64,000 nucleotides of DNA, from NCBI RefSeq assembly GCF_023223525.1, contig NZ_JALPRX010000071.1, positions 39,411 through 103,410 of the forward strand, in the 5' to 3' direction. The notes under the pieces were generated by a model. That model did not search any database and was not told where the DNA came from. It saw only the letters and a program-made list of their open reading frames with translations. A program made the position numbers and the translations under genes. This document shows positions 1-7,876 of the stretch, piece after piece. Origin of the DNA: Roseomonas acroporae (GTDB taxonomy: Bacteria; Pseudomonadota; Alphaproteobacteria; Acetobacterales; Acetobacteraceae). Positions within the stretch are counted from its first letter, which is position 1. The number at the start of each line of letters is the position of its first letter.

Positions 1-277
1 CGCCCGGACGGGCGGTAGCAGAGCGGCGTCAGGAGGGGCGTGCCCGCCCGGTAGCCCGGAGAAGGCACGGCGGCGGCGCCCGCGGCCGCTCCGGGAAACG
101 CCGGCCGGCAGCCTGCATCCAGGGCTGCCCGCGCGGGGTGGTGCGTGCGCGCGAGGCGACCGGCGCTCGCCGGGGCCAGGGCCAGGATCGGGGCCAGGGT
201 CGGGGCCGGTGCCGCGCCGCCCGGGTCGGGCGGTTCCGCCAGGGGCGAACGGCGCCGTCAGCCCCGGCGGCCGGGTC
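1..277. other. No gene recognised at left edge
   Basis: This GC-rich stretch lies downstream of the minus-strand RlpA-like gene. The open frames crossing it are composition artefacts with Arg/Ala/Pro-rich translations, and I see no domain, ribosome-binding site or RNA gene. A gene end lying mostly outside the window cannot be excluded. Confidence 0.4.
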
Positions 278-742
278 CTACCGCCCGTGCGGCGGCGCGG
301 GCACGAAGGCGCGGCGGCCGGCGAGGCCGGTGCCGGTGCCCAGCCGGACGGTGCCGTCGGGCTGCGGCACGGCGAGCGGCGCCACCTTGACCGTCGCGAC
401 GCCGTTGCGCGGCATGCCGAGCAGGTCCGCCACGCGCTGGCTGACGGCGAGCACATGGCCCGGGCGCGGCGCCGGGATGCGGTCCTGCACCAGCACGATG
501 GTGGAGCGGTTGTTGCGCGTGTTGGTCACGCGCGCCGTCGCCCCCTTGGGCAGCGTGCTGCTGAACACGCTGTTGGCGCGCGGATCGACGCCCGTGAGCT
601 GCGCCGCCGGGATGACCGAGGCAAGGCCGCGCTCGGCCTGCCCGCTGCGGTCGGCCGGGGGCGCGGCGGCGGCGGCGGGCAGGGCGCAGGGCAGGGCGAG
701 GCCGGCGAGGAGCAGGAGCTGGGCGGAACGGGGCAGCCGCAT
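278..742 (-). CDS. RlpA-like double-psi beta-barrel exported protein
   Basis: A 154-residue protein with an N-terminal signal peptide (Arg at 2 and 5, Leu/Ala core to about residue 26). From about residue 68 the blocks VTNTRNNRS, LVQDRIP and LAVSQRVADLLGM follow the order seen in the double-psi beta-barrel of RlpA, a septal-ring lytic transglycosylase acting on glycan strands lacking stem peptides. The Asp in QDR sits where the family's catalytic Asp is expected. No SPOR peptidoglycan-binding domain follows, so septal targeting is not implied, and the protein is shorter than classical RlpA. It stands alone, about 265 bp from the MarR gene on the same strand. The fold assignment is fairly secure; enzymatic activity is inference. 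Confidence 0.7.
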   Translation of the reverse strand: MRLPRSAQLLLLAGLALPCALPAAAAAPPADRSGQAERGLASVIPAAQLTGVDPRANSVFSSTLPKGATARVTNTRNNRSTIVLVQDRIPAPRPGHVLAVSQRVADLLGMPRNGVATVKVAPLAVPQPDGTVRLGTGTGLAGRRAFVPAPPHGR

Positions 743-1007
743 CGGCGGGGTCTCGACTCCGGATCGTTCGGACCCTGCTAGATGGCAGTCGACGGGCCGT
801 CATGCGAGGGGGGCGGCGCGGCCCGCCGCCGCGCCGCCCGGAATTCGCGCCGGGGCATCGGTGCCGCCGGCGTCCCCATCGTCCCCCTCTCCCCTTCTCC
901 CGCCGTCCGGTCGCCACCCGCCGCGGCGCGGGGGCGGACCGGCAGGCTTCCCGGGCCGGCGCATGGCCGGCCCCGCCGACCCCCTGCGGGCCTCGTGCGA
1001 GGCGGGA

Positions 1008-1487
1008 TCAGGGCGCCAGGTTGTCGTGGATGGAGCCGGCGATGGCGTTGAGGAAGCGCAGCTCCTCGTCGGAGACGCCCTGGAAGGCCTGCTTCGACAC
1101 CATGCTGGCCTTGGCGCGCACCTGCACCAGGATGTCGTGGCCCTTCGCCGTGAGCAGCACCTCGGTAGAGCGCGCATCCTCGGCGGAGGGGCGCGTCTCC
1201 ACGAGGCCCTGGGCGGCCATGCGCTGGATGATCTTGGCCATGGTGGAGATGCGCACCGCGGCCTCGTCGGCGATCCGGGTGATGGTGGCGACGCGGTAGC
1301 TGGCGAGGATCATCAGCACGCGCCAGCGCGGCACGTCCATGCCGATCGGCTTCAGGATGGCGTCCATCCGCATGGTGTAGAGGCCGACGAGGCGGACCAT
1401 GTGGTAGAACGGCCACTTCCCGAACTCGAAGCGGTCGCTCCCCGGGTCCACCCGGTCGCGGAACTGATCGGCCTGCCTGTCGTCCAT
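1008..1487 (-). CDS. MarR family transcriptional regulator
   Basis: A 159-residue winged-helix regulator. I chose the ATG at 1487 because GAGGAAG lies just upstream and the frame beyond it turns into low-complexity Pro/Arg. Residues 50-70 (DVPRWRVLMILASYRVATI) match the start of the MarR DNA-binding domain; the recognition helix region is RIADEAAVRISTMAKIIQRMAAQGLVE, followed by a wing with AEDARSTEV and LTAKG. MarR proteins usually bind palindromes as dimers and release on binding aromatic ligands. It is the last gene of the minus-strand aromatic cluster, about 160 bp beyond the small gene ending at 1648, so it is a plausible regulator of that cluster. The ligand is unknown. Confidence 0.85.
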   Translation of the reverse strand: MDDRQADQFRDRVDPGSDRFEFGKWPFYHMVRLVGLYTMRMDAILKPIGMDVPRWRVLMILASYRVATITRIADEAAVRISTMAKIIQRMAAQGLVETRPSAEDARSTEVLLTAKGHDILVQVRAKASMVSKQAFQGVSDEELRFLNAIAGSIHDNLAP

Positions 1488-1647
1488 GTCCGGGCTTCCT
1501 CGGCATGGCGCGGGCGGCACGGCGGGCGGGCGGGCCGCCACCGCGATTCGCCGCGCTGCCGGCCGGGGTTGCACGGATCGTGGCCCTGCCGCAATGGAGG
1601 GGGTGCCGCCGCCATGCGTGGCGCGGCCCGGCCCGCGCACGGCGGCC

Positions 1648-1845
1648 TCAGCCCCCGGCCGCCTCGGGCACGGCCTCGCCGAGGAAGGCGGCCTCGGTCA
1701 TGCCGTCCTCCAGCGGCGCGTCCGGCGCGGTGTCCATCACGGCGATCCGCACCATCCGCTGGCCGAACGGGTCCCGCCATTGCTGGATCACCTGCACGCG
1801 GTGGCCCCGGAAGCGGTAGGTCCCCCACATCTCGACCTCCGGCAT
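1648..1845 (-). CDS. Small conserved-looking hypothetical protein (65 aa)
   Basis: A 65-residue protein beginning MPEVEMWGTYRFRGHRVQVI and rich in aromatic and charged residues, with no signal peptide or membrane segment. It starts 4 bp after the stop of the NTF2-like gene, which argues for translation in the same operon. The N-terminal 35 residues look like an alternating beta-strand pattern (WGTYRFRGHRVQVIQQW), whereas the C-terminus is acidic and Ala-rich. I do not recognise the family. Its position suggests a minor partner of the catabolic cluster; no function is assigned. Confidence 0.6.
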   Translation of the reverse strand: MPEVEMWGTYRFRGHRVQVIQQWRDPFGQRMVRIAVMDTAPDAPLEDGMTEAAFLGEAVPEAAGG

Positions 1846-1849
1846 GGCG

Positions 1850-2251
1850 TCAGCCCTTCCAGGTTTCCTGCAGGTGGCGCCAGACCGGCGTCGGGCGGTC
1901 CGGCCGGTGCAGCAGCAGCGCGGTGGAGAGGCGCTCGTTGCTGCCCGAATCCTGGGTCTGGCGTTCGCGGTAGGTGACCAGCGCGGAATCCGCGCCGGCG
2001 TGCTGCACCACCACGTCGAAGATCTCCATCACCAGGGTCGGGCGGGAGCCGCGCAGGCCGGGCAGCGCCTCGCGGAACGGCGCGTAGCCGGTCCGGGTGC
2101 CGAGCGGCGTGACCATGGTGTAGCCCTCGTCGAAATGCGCGAGGATCGGTGCCGGGTCGGCCTCGCCCTCGGCGCGGAACCAGGCCTGGAGCAGGCGGTG
2201 CAGCGCGTCGATCTCGGCGGCGGCGCGGGCGGGGAAGCTGTCGTCGGGCAA
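1850..2251 (-). CDS. NTF2-like (DUF4440-type) protein
   Basis: A 133-residue soluble protein resembling the cone-shaped NTF2/SnoaL/DUF4440 fold: an N-terminal helix (AAEIDALHRLLQAWFRAEGE), then ILAHFDEGYTMVTPLGTRTGY, a central LVMEIFDVVVQ strand pair and a C-terminal WRHLQETWKG helix or strand. Such proteins bind small hydrophobic ligands or act as isomerases, hydratases or steroid-dehydratase-like enzymes, but many have no known substrate. It lies 29 bp after the Bug receptor gene in the aromatic cluster. No catalytic residues can be named from sequence alone. Confidence 0.7.
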   Translation of the reverse strand: MPDDSFPARAAAEIDALHRLLQAWFRAEGEADPAPILAHFDEGYTMVTPLGTRTGYAPFREALPGLRGSRPTLVMEIFDVVVQHAGADSALVTYRERQTQDSGSNERLSTALLLHRPDRPTPVWRHLQETWKG

Positions 2252-2280
2252 GCGGGTTCTCCCTGTCTTCCGGATGGTGG

Positions 2281-3288
2281 CTACTGGTCGGCGCGGATGT
2301 GGTGGTCGCGCACGACGCGGCCCCAGCGTTCGTCATCCCGGCGTACCACGGCGCCGAGCGCCTCCGGCGTGCCGCCGCCGGGCAGGTCGCCCTGGGCGGT
2401 GATGCGGCCGCGGATCGCGGGCTCGGCCAGCACGGCGTTCAGCGCCGCGTTGAGGGCATGCACCGTCGCCGCCGGCGTGCCGGGCGGCGCGAACAGGCCG
2501 ATCCAGTTGCTGAAGACGAAGTCGTCGAGCCCCTGCTCGGCGGCGGTGGCGACGCCCGGCAGCACGTCGGAGCGGCGCTCGCCCGTGACCAGCACGCCAT
2601 GCGTCTGCCCGGCGCGGATGAAGGGCAGGGCGGGCGAGATGCCGTCGAACATGGCGCTGAAGCGGCCGGCGACGAAGTCTTGGTTGGCGGGGCCGGCGCC
2701 GCGATAGGGGATGTGCGTCATCTCCGGGATGCCCATGCGGGCGCGGAACAGCTCCATCGCCACGTGCGACAGGCTGCCGGCGCCGACCGAGCCGTAATTC
2801 GGCCCGCCCGGCTGCGCCTTGCACCACTCGGAAAAACCCTTCGCGTCGGTCGCCGGCACGGAGGCATGGACGTTCAGCACCAGCGGCGATTCCAGCATCA
2901 TGCCCACCGGCACGAGGCGCAGCGGGTCGAAGCCGAGATTCGGGAAGGTGTGCGGGTTGATCGTGACCGGCGTGCCGTTGCCGGCAAGCAGCGTGGCGCC
3001 GTCCGGCCGGGCGCGCAGCGTGGCCTCGGTGGCGATGTTGCCACCCGCGCCGGTGCGGTTCTCCACCACCACCGTCTGGCCGAGCGCGGCGGCGAGGCCG
3101 GGCGCGGCGAGGCGGGCGATGAAGTCCGTCTGCCCGCCGGGCGGGTAGCCGACCAGCAGGGTGACGGTGCGGTTCGGCGCGCCCGCCGGGGCATGGCCCG
3201 GCTGCGCCCGTGCCGCGCGGCCGGCGAGCACCGCCAGCAGCAGCGCGCGCAGCCCGTCGGCGAGCAGGGCGCGTCGGGGCAGGGTCAT
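2281..3288 (-). CDS. Bug-type (TTT) substrate-binding protein
   Basis: A 335-residue periplasmic receptor of the tripartite tricarboxylate transporter family (Bug/TctC). A signal peptide spans residues 1-28 (MTLPRRALLADG then a hydrophobic core ending AARAQ). The mature start TVTLLVGYPPGGQTDFIAR carries the family's glycine loop and Asp that bind the ligand carboxylate; GQTVVVENRTGAGGNIAT and the later HIPYRGAGPANQDFVAGR block are also typical. Its start overlaps the stop of the 3-hydroxyacyl-CoA dehydrogenase by 4 bp, so the two are co-translated. No TctA/TctB genes are nearby; it probably either shares a membrane unit encoded elsewhere or works as a sensor. The ligand, probably an organic acid, is unknown. 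Confidence 0.88.
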   Translation of the reverse strand: MTLPRRALLADGLRALLLAVLAGRAARAQPGHAPAGAPNRTVTLLVGYPPGGQTDFIARLAAPGLAAALGQTVVVENRTGAGGNIATEATLRARPDGATLLAGNGTPVTINPHTFPNLGFDPLRLVPVGMMLESPLVLNVHASVPATDAKGFSEWCKAQPGGPNYGSVGAGSLSHVAMELFRARMGIPEMTHIPYRGAGPANQDFVAGRFSAMFDGISPALPFIRAGQTHGVLVTGERRSDVLPGVATAAEQGLDDFVFSNWIGLFAPPGTPAATVHALNAALNAVLAEPAIRGRITAQGDLPGGGTPEALGAVVRRDDERWGRVVRDHHIRADQ

Positions 3289-4313
3289 GCGGCGCGCTCC
3301 GGCGCATCGAGGACCGGCGGGCGGGCCAGGCCCTCGGCGCGCAGCCGCTCGGCGAAGGCGCGCAGGCGGGCGAGGCGGTAGGCGTCGCGGTCCAGCCCCG
3401 CGTAGTCGAGGAAGCCGCGGCCGGTGCGCAGGCCGATGTCGCCGCGCTCCATGTTGCGCTCGATCACGTCCGGCGCCGCGTAGCGTTCGTGCCCGAGCGC
3501 ACCGACGAGGTAGCGCGAGGCGTGGAACAGGATGTCGCCGCCGCCCCAGTCGATGAACTCCAGCAGGCCGAGCACGCCGAAGCGCAGGCCGAAGCCGTAG
3601 CGCACCGCCTTGTCCACGTCCTCGGCGGTGGCGACGCCCTCCTCGACGATGCGCGCCGCCTCGTTCATCGCCAGCGTCTGGATGCGCGGCACGATGTAGC
3701 CGGGCCGCGCGGCGCAGACCACCGGCACCTTGCCGACCGATTCCAGCATCGCCTTCAGCCGCGCGACCACCGCCGGCTCGGTGTCCCGGCCGGGCGAGAG
3801 CTCGACCAGCGGCATCAGGAAGGCGGGGTTGAGCCAGTGCGCGTTGAGGAAGCGCCCCGGCGACGCGACGGCAGGCGCCAGCTCGTCCACCAGGATGGTG
3901 GAGGTGGTGGAGGCGATGATCGCCGCGGGCGCCAGGGCCGAGGCGCGGGCCAGCGCCTCGCGCTTCATCGCCGGCACCTCCGGCACGCCCTCGAAGACCA
4001 GCGCGGCGTCCCGCAGCGCGTCGGGCGCCCCGGCTTCCGGGACCACGGTGACGCGCGCCAGGATGGTGTCGATCGCCGTCGCGTCGAACAGGCCGCAGGC
4101 GGCGAGGTCGGCCAGGGTGGCGCGCAGCTCCCGCCCGATCTCCTCGCGCAACGCCGCGAAGGCGTCGGAAGCGCGCGGCTTGAAGTCGAGGATGCGCACC
4201 GGCCAGCCGGCATAGGCGAAGACCAGCGCGATGCCGCGCCCCATGCGCCCCGCGCCGAGGGCGACGACTGGCGCGCTTTCCGGCGCGACGGCGGCTCCGC
4301 GTGCCTCGCTCAC
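3285..4313 (-). CDS. 3-hydroxyacyl-CoA dehydrogenase family protein
   Basis: A 342-residue NAD-dependent dehydrogenase. The Rossmann motif GAGRMGRGIA is at residues 20-29, with the adenine-ribose acidic residue following (RILDFKP). The catalytic His lies in NAHWLNPAFLMPLVEL, the position of HFFNP in FadB-type enzymes. The C-terminal helical domain has RPGYIVPRIQTLAMNEAARIVEEGVA and a final GRGFLDY, as expected for the dimerisation domain. It oxidises 3-hydroxy acids or their CoA esters. The stop overlaps the downstream Bug receptor and the start overlaps the opine-dehydrogenase-like gene, each by 4 bp. A monodomain enzyme not tied to a hydratase suggests a dedicated substrate such as a hydroxy acid from the aromatic pathway. 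Confidence 0.87.
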   Translation of the reverse strand: MSEARGAAVAPESAPVVALGAGRMGRGIALVFAYAGWPVRILDFKPRASDAFAALREEIGRELRATLADLAACGLFDATAIDTILARVTVVPEAGAPDALRDAALVFEGVPEVPAMKREALARASALAPAAIIASTTSTILVDELAPAVASPGRFLNAHWLNPAFLMPLVELSPGRDTEPAVVARLKAMLESVGKVPVVCAARPGYIVPRIQTLAMNEAARIVEEGVATAEDVDKAVRYGFGLRFGVLGLLEFIDWGGGDILFHASRYLVGALGHERYAAPDVIERNMERGDIGLRTGRGFLDYAGLDRDAYRLARLRAFAERLRAEGLARPPVLDAPERAA

Positions 4314-5419
4314 GCGCCGAAGCCCGTGCGCAGCACCGCCTGCACCCCGGCGCGGTCCAGCCCGCCGAGGCCGACCCGTCCGAGGTCGCGCCCGTCGCGC
4401 AGGAAGTCGATGCCGCAGATCGCCGAGCCGATGGCGGCGAAGGCGCGGGCGAGCGGCGTCTCCACCCCGGCCAGCGCCGCCGCCGAGACCAGCAGCGACA
4501 GGCCGAGGCGCGTATCCTCCAGCATGTAGCGGTGCTCGGTCAGGACGATGTGCTCGCGCCAGTCGCCGGATTCGACGAGCTGGTCATGACTTTTCCGGCC
4601 GTACATCCATTCCTCGCCCTCCGTCGCGTAGTGGTCGGCCAGCGGGAAGTGCGGCGCGCCGTAGCCCAGCGCCGCGCGCACCGCGATGCGCTCCGCGTCC
4701 AGCCGGTCGGTGACGCGGCGGATGGCGGGCTGGGTGCCCTCGTTGTGGATGTCCCAGCGCGGGAAGTGCTCCAGCGGCCCGGCATTCATGGTGATGAGCG
4801 GCGGGTGGATGATGCAGCCCGCGTTCATCAGCGCGCCGGAGAGCGCGTCGCCGCAGGGCTCGATCGCGCCCGGGAAGGCGCGGCCGATCACGGCGAGCGC
4901 GTGTTCGGCGCGCGAAAGCGGGAAGACGCCGGTGGGCAGGCGCACGGCGCGCACCGAGATGGTCACCTCGTGCGGCCCGTGCTTGCGGGCCAGCCAGGGC
5001 AGGGTGCCGGTCTCGGCGAAGGCGGTGGCGGCACGGTTGCCGGCATCGTGCTGGGCCTTGGCCAGCAGCACCGAGCCGAGCGTGCCGGGCGGCAGGAACA
5101 CCACCTGCCCGTCGGTCAGCAGCGGTGCCAGCGCCCGCGCGATGTCGGGCTGCGCGGTGGCGGGGGCGGGGCAGAGGATCAGTTCGGCGCCGGCGACCGC
5201 CTCGGCGAGGTCGTCGGTGACGAGGGAGAGATGCACGTCGTGCGCGCCCTTCGAGTCACGCACGGTGATGCGGTTCTCGGCGGCGCGGTGGGCGGCGACC
5301 GCTGCCTTGTCGCGGCGCCACAGGCGTACCTCGTGCCCGGCCAGGGCCATGTCGCCGGCGGCGGCGAAGGAGCCGTTGCCGCCGCCCAGGACGGCGACGC
5401 GGAAGGGGGAGTCGGTCAT
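4310..5419 (-). CDS. NAD/NADP octopine/nopaline dehydrogenase family protein
   Basis: A 369-residue protein starting MTDSPFRVAVLGGGNGSFAAAG, a Rossmann GGGNG dinucleotide site, followed by about 150 residues of NAD(P)-binding domain and an all-alpha domain from about residue 180 (DALSGALMNAGCIIHPPL) typical of opine dehydrogenases. Known members reductively condense an amino acid with a 2-keto acid or run in reverse. The His in IIHPPL and the DIHNEGTQP segment are in the expected substrate region. I took the ATG at 5419 because the frame upstream is low-complexity and the Rossmann strand follows directly. It overlaps the 3-hydroxyacyl-CoA dehydrogenase by 4 bp. An opine-type enzyme inside a Rieske dioxygenase cluster is unusual; the substrate is not predictable. 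Confidence 0.85.
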   Translation of the reverse strand: MTDSPFRVAVLGGGNGSFAAAGDMALAGHEVRLWRRDKAAVAAHRAAENRITVRDSKGAHDVHLSLVTDDLAEAVAGAELILCPAPATAQPDIARALAPLLTDGQVVFLPPGTLGSVLLAKAQHDAGNRAATAFAETGTLPWLARKHGPHEVTISVRAVRLPTGVFPLSRAEHALAVIGRAFPGAIEPCGDALSGALMNAGCIIHPPLITMNAGPLEHFPRWDIHNEGTQPAIRRVTDRLDAERIAVRAALGYGAPHFPLADHYATEGEEWMYGRKSHDQLVESGDWREHIVLTEHRYMLEDTRLGLSLLVSAAALAGVETPLARAFAAIGSAICGIDFLRDGRDLGRVGLGGLDRAGVQAVLRTGFGA

Positions 5420-5499
5420 GCGGTCTCGGCCTTTCGGGCGGCTGTGGGGTGGCCGGCGGCGGGGGAGGGCGCCGCCCTCCCCCGCACCCCCGCCCGCCA

Positions 5500-5640
5500 A
5501 GGGGCGAAGCCCCCTTGGATCCCCCGTTCGGTTTCTGGGCCCGGCGGTTGAAACACCTGGGCTCGAACGCCCGCGGAGGTCCAGGAACCTGAGGTTCCTG
5601 GCGGATGGGGTCCGGGGAAGGCAGAGCCTTCCCCGATCCG
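5500..5640. repeat. Dispersed intergenic repeat, family 1, copy A
   Basis: The gap between the opine-dehydrogenase-like gene and the NTF2-like gene holds a palindrome-rich element. Its centre, near 5581-5601, is a perfect inverted repeat CCAGGAACCT-g-AGGTTCCTGG. It is preceded by a GGGCGAAGCCCCC hairpin and followed by a GGGGAAGGCAGAGCCTTCCCC hairpin. The same blocks occur in the same order, inverted, at about 42005-42160 between the dsbA-like gene and smc. The structure resembles a non-coding REP/MITE-like repeat that may also terminate transcription. Confidence 0.8.
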
Positions 5641-5663
5641 GTTCGGCAATCCCGATGGTGGTT

Positions 5664-6230
5664 TCAGGGCTTCATCAGCACCGAGGTTTCCGGGATGCTC
5701 TCGGCCCAGCCCGGGGTGAGCGGCGCCACGAACACGTTCTCCGTGCGGGTGCGGGCGATCTTCCACTGCCCGTCCACGCAGCGGAACAGGTTGTTCAGCC
5801 GCGAGGAGCGGAGCAGCGAGGAGCCGTCGCCGAAGATCCAGGGCTGGCAGTGCACCCACTGCCCGTCCGCCTCGTCGCCGCGCACGTGGATCTGCTCGGA
5901 GGTGAGGTAGTGGACGTTGAGCAGCAGCGCGGGATCGCGCTTCTGCCCCCAGAAGCCCTGGAAGTGCCTGCGGATCGCCGCCTTGCCGACCATGCGGCCG
6001 AACTGGTTGTCGTAGTAGCTGCCGACGCCTTCCCAGACCGCGTCCTCGGCGTAGAGCGCCATGATCGCCTCGATGCGCTGCTCGTCGTTCTCCACGCCGT
6101 ATTCCGGGCAGGGCGTGTCGCAGAGGAACATGTAGCGCGCCTGGATGCGGCGTATCTCCGCCTCGGCGCGCAGCACCCGGACCTCCTCGGCGAGGGCCTG
6201 GACGGTCCCCGCGAGCTGCTCGATATCCAT
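5664..6230 (-). CDS. SnoaL/NTF2-like family protein
   Basis: A 188-residue soluble protein with an N-terminal coiled segment (MDIEQLAGTVQALAEEVRVLRAEAEIRRI) followed by an NTF2-like domain: IQARYMFLCDTPCPEYG, ALYAEDAVWEG, GKAAIRRHFQGFWGQ, and a C-terminal FRCVDGQWKIARTRTENVFVAP strand pair. This arrangement is common in SnoaL-like proteins accompanying aromatic or steroid degradation genes and resembles the small subunit fold of ring-hydroxylating dioxygenases. It follows the Bug receptor gene at 6254 by 23 bp in the same operon. A dehydratase, isomerase or binding role is possible; none is proven. Confidence 0.8.
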   Translation of the reverse strand: MDIEQLAGTVQALAEEVRVLRAEAEIRRIQARYMFLCDTPCPEYGVENDEQRIEAIMALYAEDAVWEGVGSYYDNQFGRMVGKAAIRRHFQGFWGQKRDPALLLNVHYLTSEQIHVRGDEADGQWVHCQPWIFGDGSSLLRSSRLNNLFRCVDGQWKIARTRTENVFVAPLTPGWAESIPETSVLMKP

Positions 6231-6253
6231 GCCGGCGATCTCCCCTTGTTGTC

Positions 6254-7228
6254 TCAGCTGTCCATGCGCAGGCCGAGGTCGCGGATTAGCGGCCGCCAGG
6301 CGGCGTTCTCGCGCCGGATGTAGGCGGCGAACTCGGCCGGGCCGCCGGGCAGCCGCTCGCCGCCATAGGTGGCGAGCTTCGCCTTCACCTCGGGCGTGTC
6401 GAGCGCCGCCTGCAGCGCCCGGTCCATCGCCGCGACCTGCGCCGGCTGCGTGCCCCGGGCGACGACGACGCCCTGCCAGCCCGGCGCCACCACGTCGTAG
6501 CCCAGCTCGCGCGCCGTCGGCGTCTCCGGCAGGGCGGGGGCGCGGGCCTCGTGCACCGCGACCAGGGCGCGCGCGGCGCCGGCCTGCACCAGCGGCAGCA
6601 CGTTGCCGAGGTCGATCATCGCGCAGTCGATGCGCCCGGCCAGCATCTCCTGGATCGCCGGCGGCGTGCCGCGGAAGGGCACGTGCGTCGCATCGAGCCC
6701 CGAGCGCAGCTTAAGCAGCTCCATGCCGAGATGGTGCGGCGAGGCGACGGCGGGCGTGCCGAAGGTGACGGCCTCCTTCTTCGAGGCGGCGAGCAGGTCG
6801 GCGAAGCTGCGGTAGGGGCTCTCCTTGCGCACCATCACGATCATCGGGAAGCGGCCGATGAAGTTGACCGGGACGAGGTCCGTGTCCGGGTCGAAGGGCA
6901 GGCGCGAATAGAGGGCGGGGTTGTAGACCATCACGCCGTTGTCCACCTGCAGCAGCGTGTAGCCGTCCGCCGGGGCGCGCACCACCACCTCGGTGGCGAC
7001 GATGGCACCGCCGCTCGGGCGGTTCTCCACCACCACGGACTGGCCGGAAAGCTCGGTCATCGCCTTGCCGAGCAGGCGCGCCAGAACGTCGCTGGTGCCG
7101 CCGGCGCCGTAGCCGACCATCCAGCGCACGGTGCGCGTCGGCCAGCCGTCCTGCGCGAAGGCGGTGCGGGCGGCGAGCGGGGCGGCGCCGAGCCCGAGGG
7201 CGGCGCCGAGGAGGTCACGTCGAAGCAT
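6254..7228 (-). CDS. Bug-type (TTT) substrate-binding protein
   Basis: A 324-residue receptor. The start MLRRDLLGAALGLGAAPLAA gives a signal peptide with a twin-arginine-like RRDLLG motif and cleavage near TAFAQD. The Bug fold follows: TVRWMVGYGAGGTSDVLARLLGKA, SVVVENRPSGGAIVATEVV, LPFDPDTDLVPVNFIGRFPM, and HVPFRGTPPAIQEMLAGRIDCAMIDLGN. An in-frame ATG exists 42 bp upstream, but it would bury the signal peptide. It sits 23 bp upstream of the NTF2-like gene. Likely a carboxylate or aromatic acid receptor for the cluster; the membrane TctA/TctB partners are not in the window. Confidence 0.88.
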   Translation of the reverse strand: MLRRDLLGAALGLGAAPLAARTAFAQDGWPTRTVRWMVGYGAGGTSDVLARLLGKAMTELSGQSVVVENRPSGGAIVATEVVVRAPADGYTLLQVDNGVMVYNPALYSRLPFDPDTDLVPVNFIGRFPMIVMVRKESPYRSFADLLAASKKEAVTFGTPAVASPHHLGMELLKLRSGLDATHVPFRGTPPAIQEMLAGRIDCAMIDLGNVLPLVQAGAARALVAVHEARAPALPETPTARELGYDVVAPGWQGVVVARGTQPAQVAAMDRALQAALDTPEVKAKLATYGGERLPGGPAEFAAYIRRENAAWRPLIRDLGLRMDS

Positions 7229-7364
7229 CAACCAGTCTCCGTCACGATCGGGGTGCGCGGCTGGTTCCATCCCGTGCCGTTCTTGCGCGAGGCGGTCGGC
7301 TGCCCGCGTTGTCGTTGTTCGTGGCGCCGTCCTGGCAAGAGCGGGGCCAGGCGGCGTGGTCGTC

Positions 7365-7862
7365 TCAGGCGGCCGCGCCGAGGCGGTGATAGGCGCGGTC
7401 GAAGTAGATCAGCCCGGCGGGCCGGTCGGCGAGGGCGAGGTCGAGCACCTCGCAGAACAGCACGCTGTGGGTGCCGACCTCCGTCACCTGCGCGATGCGG
7501 CAGTCGAGGCTGACCGCCGCGTCGGCGAGCGCCGGGGCGCCCGTGGCGAGGCGGCGCCACTCGGCGCCGGCGAAGCGCGCCGGCACCTCGATGCCGCGGC
7601 CGCCGAAGCGGTTGGAGAGGGATTCGTGCCCCCCGGCCAGCACGTTGACGCAGAGCACGCCGTTGGCCCGCAGCACGTCGTGCGCGCCGGCCGCGCGGTT
7701 GACGCAGACGAGCAGGGTGGGCGGCGTGTCGGTCACGCTGCACACGGCCGAGGCGGTCAGCCCGTGCCGGCCGGCGGGCCCGTCCGTGGTGACGACGTTG
7801 ACGGCGGCGCCGAGGCGGCTCATGGCCTCGCGGAAGGCGTCGCGCCCGATGGTGTCCGACAT
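7365..7862 (-). CDS. Flavin reductase (NAD(P)H:FMN) family protein
   Basis: A 165-residue protein with the flavin reductase-like domain (HpaC/RutF type): FREAMSRLGAAVNVVTTDGPAGRHGLTASAVCSVTDTPPTLLVCVNRAAGAHDVL, then NVLAGGHESLSNRFGG and a C-terminal DLALADRPAGLIYFDRAYHRLG. These proteins supply reduced FMN or FAD to a two-component monooxygenase. The start ATG at 7862 lies 14 bp after the stop of the VanB-type reductase. The likely client is the flavin monooxygenase-like protein at 11519-12709, giving a complete two-component system in the cluster. The pairing is inferred from context. Confidence 0.88.
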   Translation of the reverse strand: MSDTIGRDAFREAMSRLGAAVNVVTTDGPAGRHGLTASAVCSVTDTPPTLLVCVNRAAGAHDVLRANGVLCVNVLAGGHESLSNRFGGRGIEVPARFAGAEWRRLATGAPALADAAVSLDCRIAQVTEVGTHSVLFCEVLDLALADRPAGLIYFDRAYHRLGAAA

Positions 7863-7876
7863 GGCGGTCTTCTCCC

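Noticed and set aside
138..1973. 611-codon plus-strand frame over the RlpA-like and MarR genes
   Set aside because: It crosses three supported minus-strand genes and non-coding gaps and has no family resemblance.
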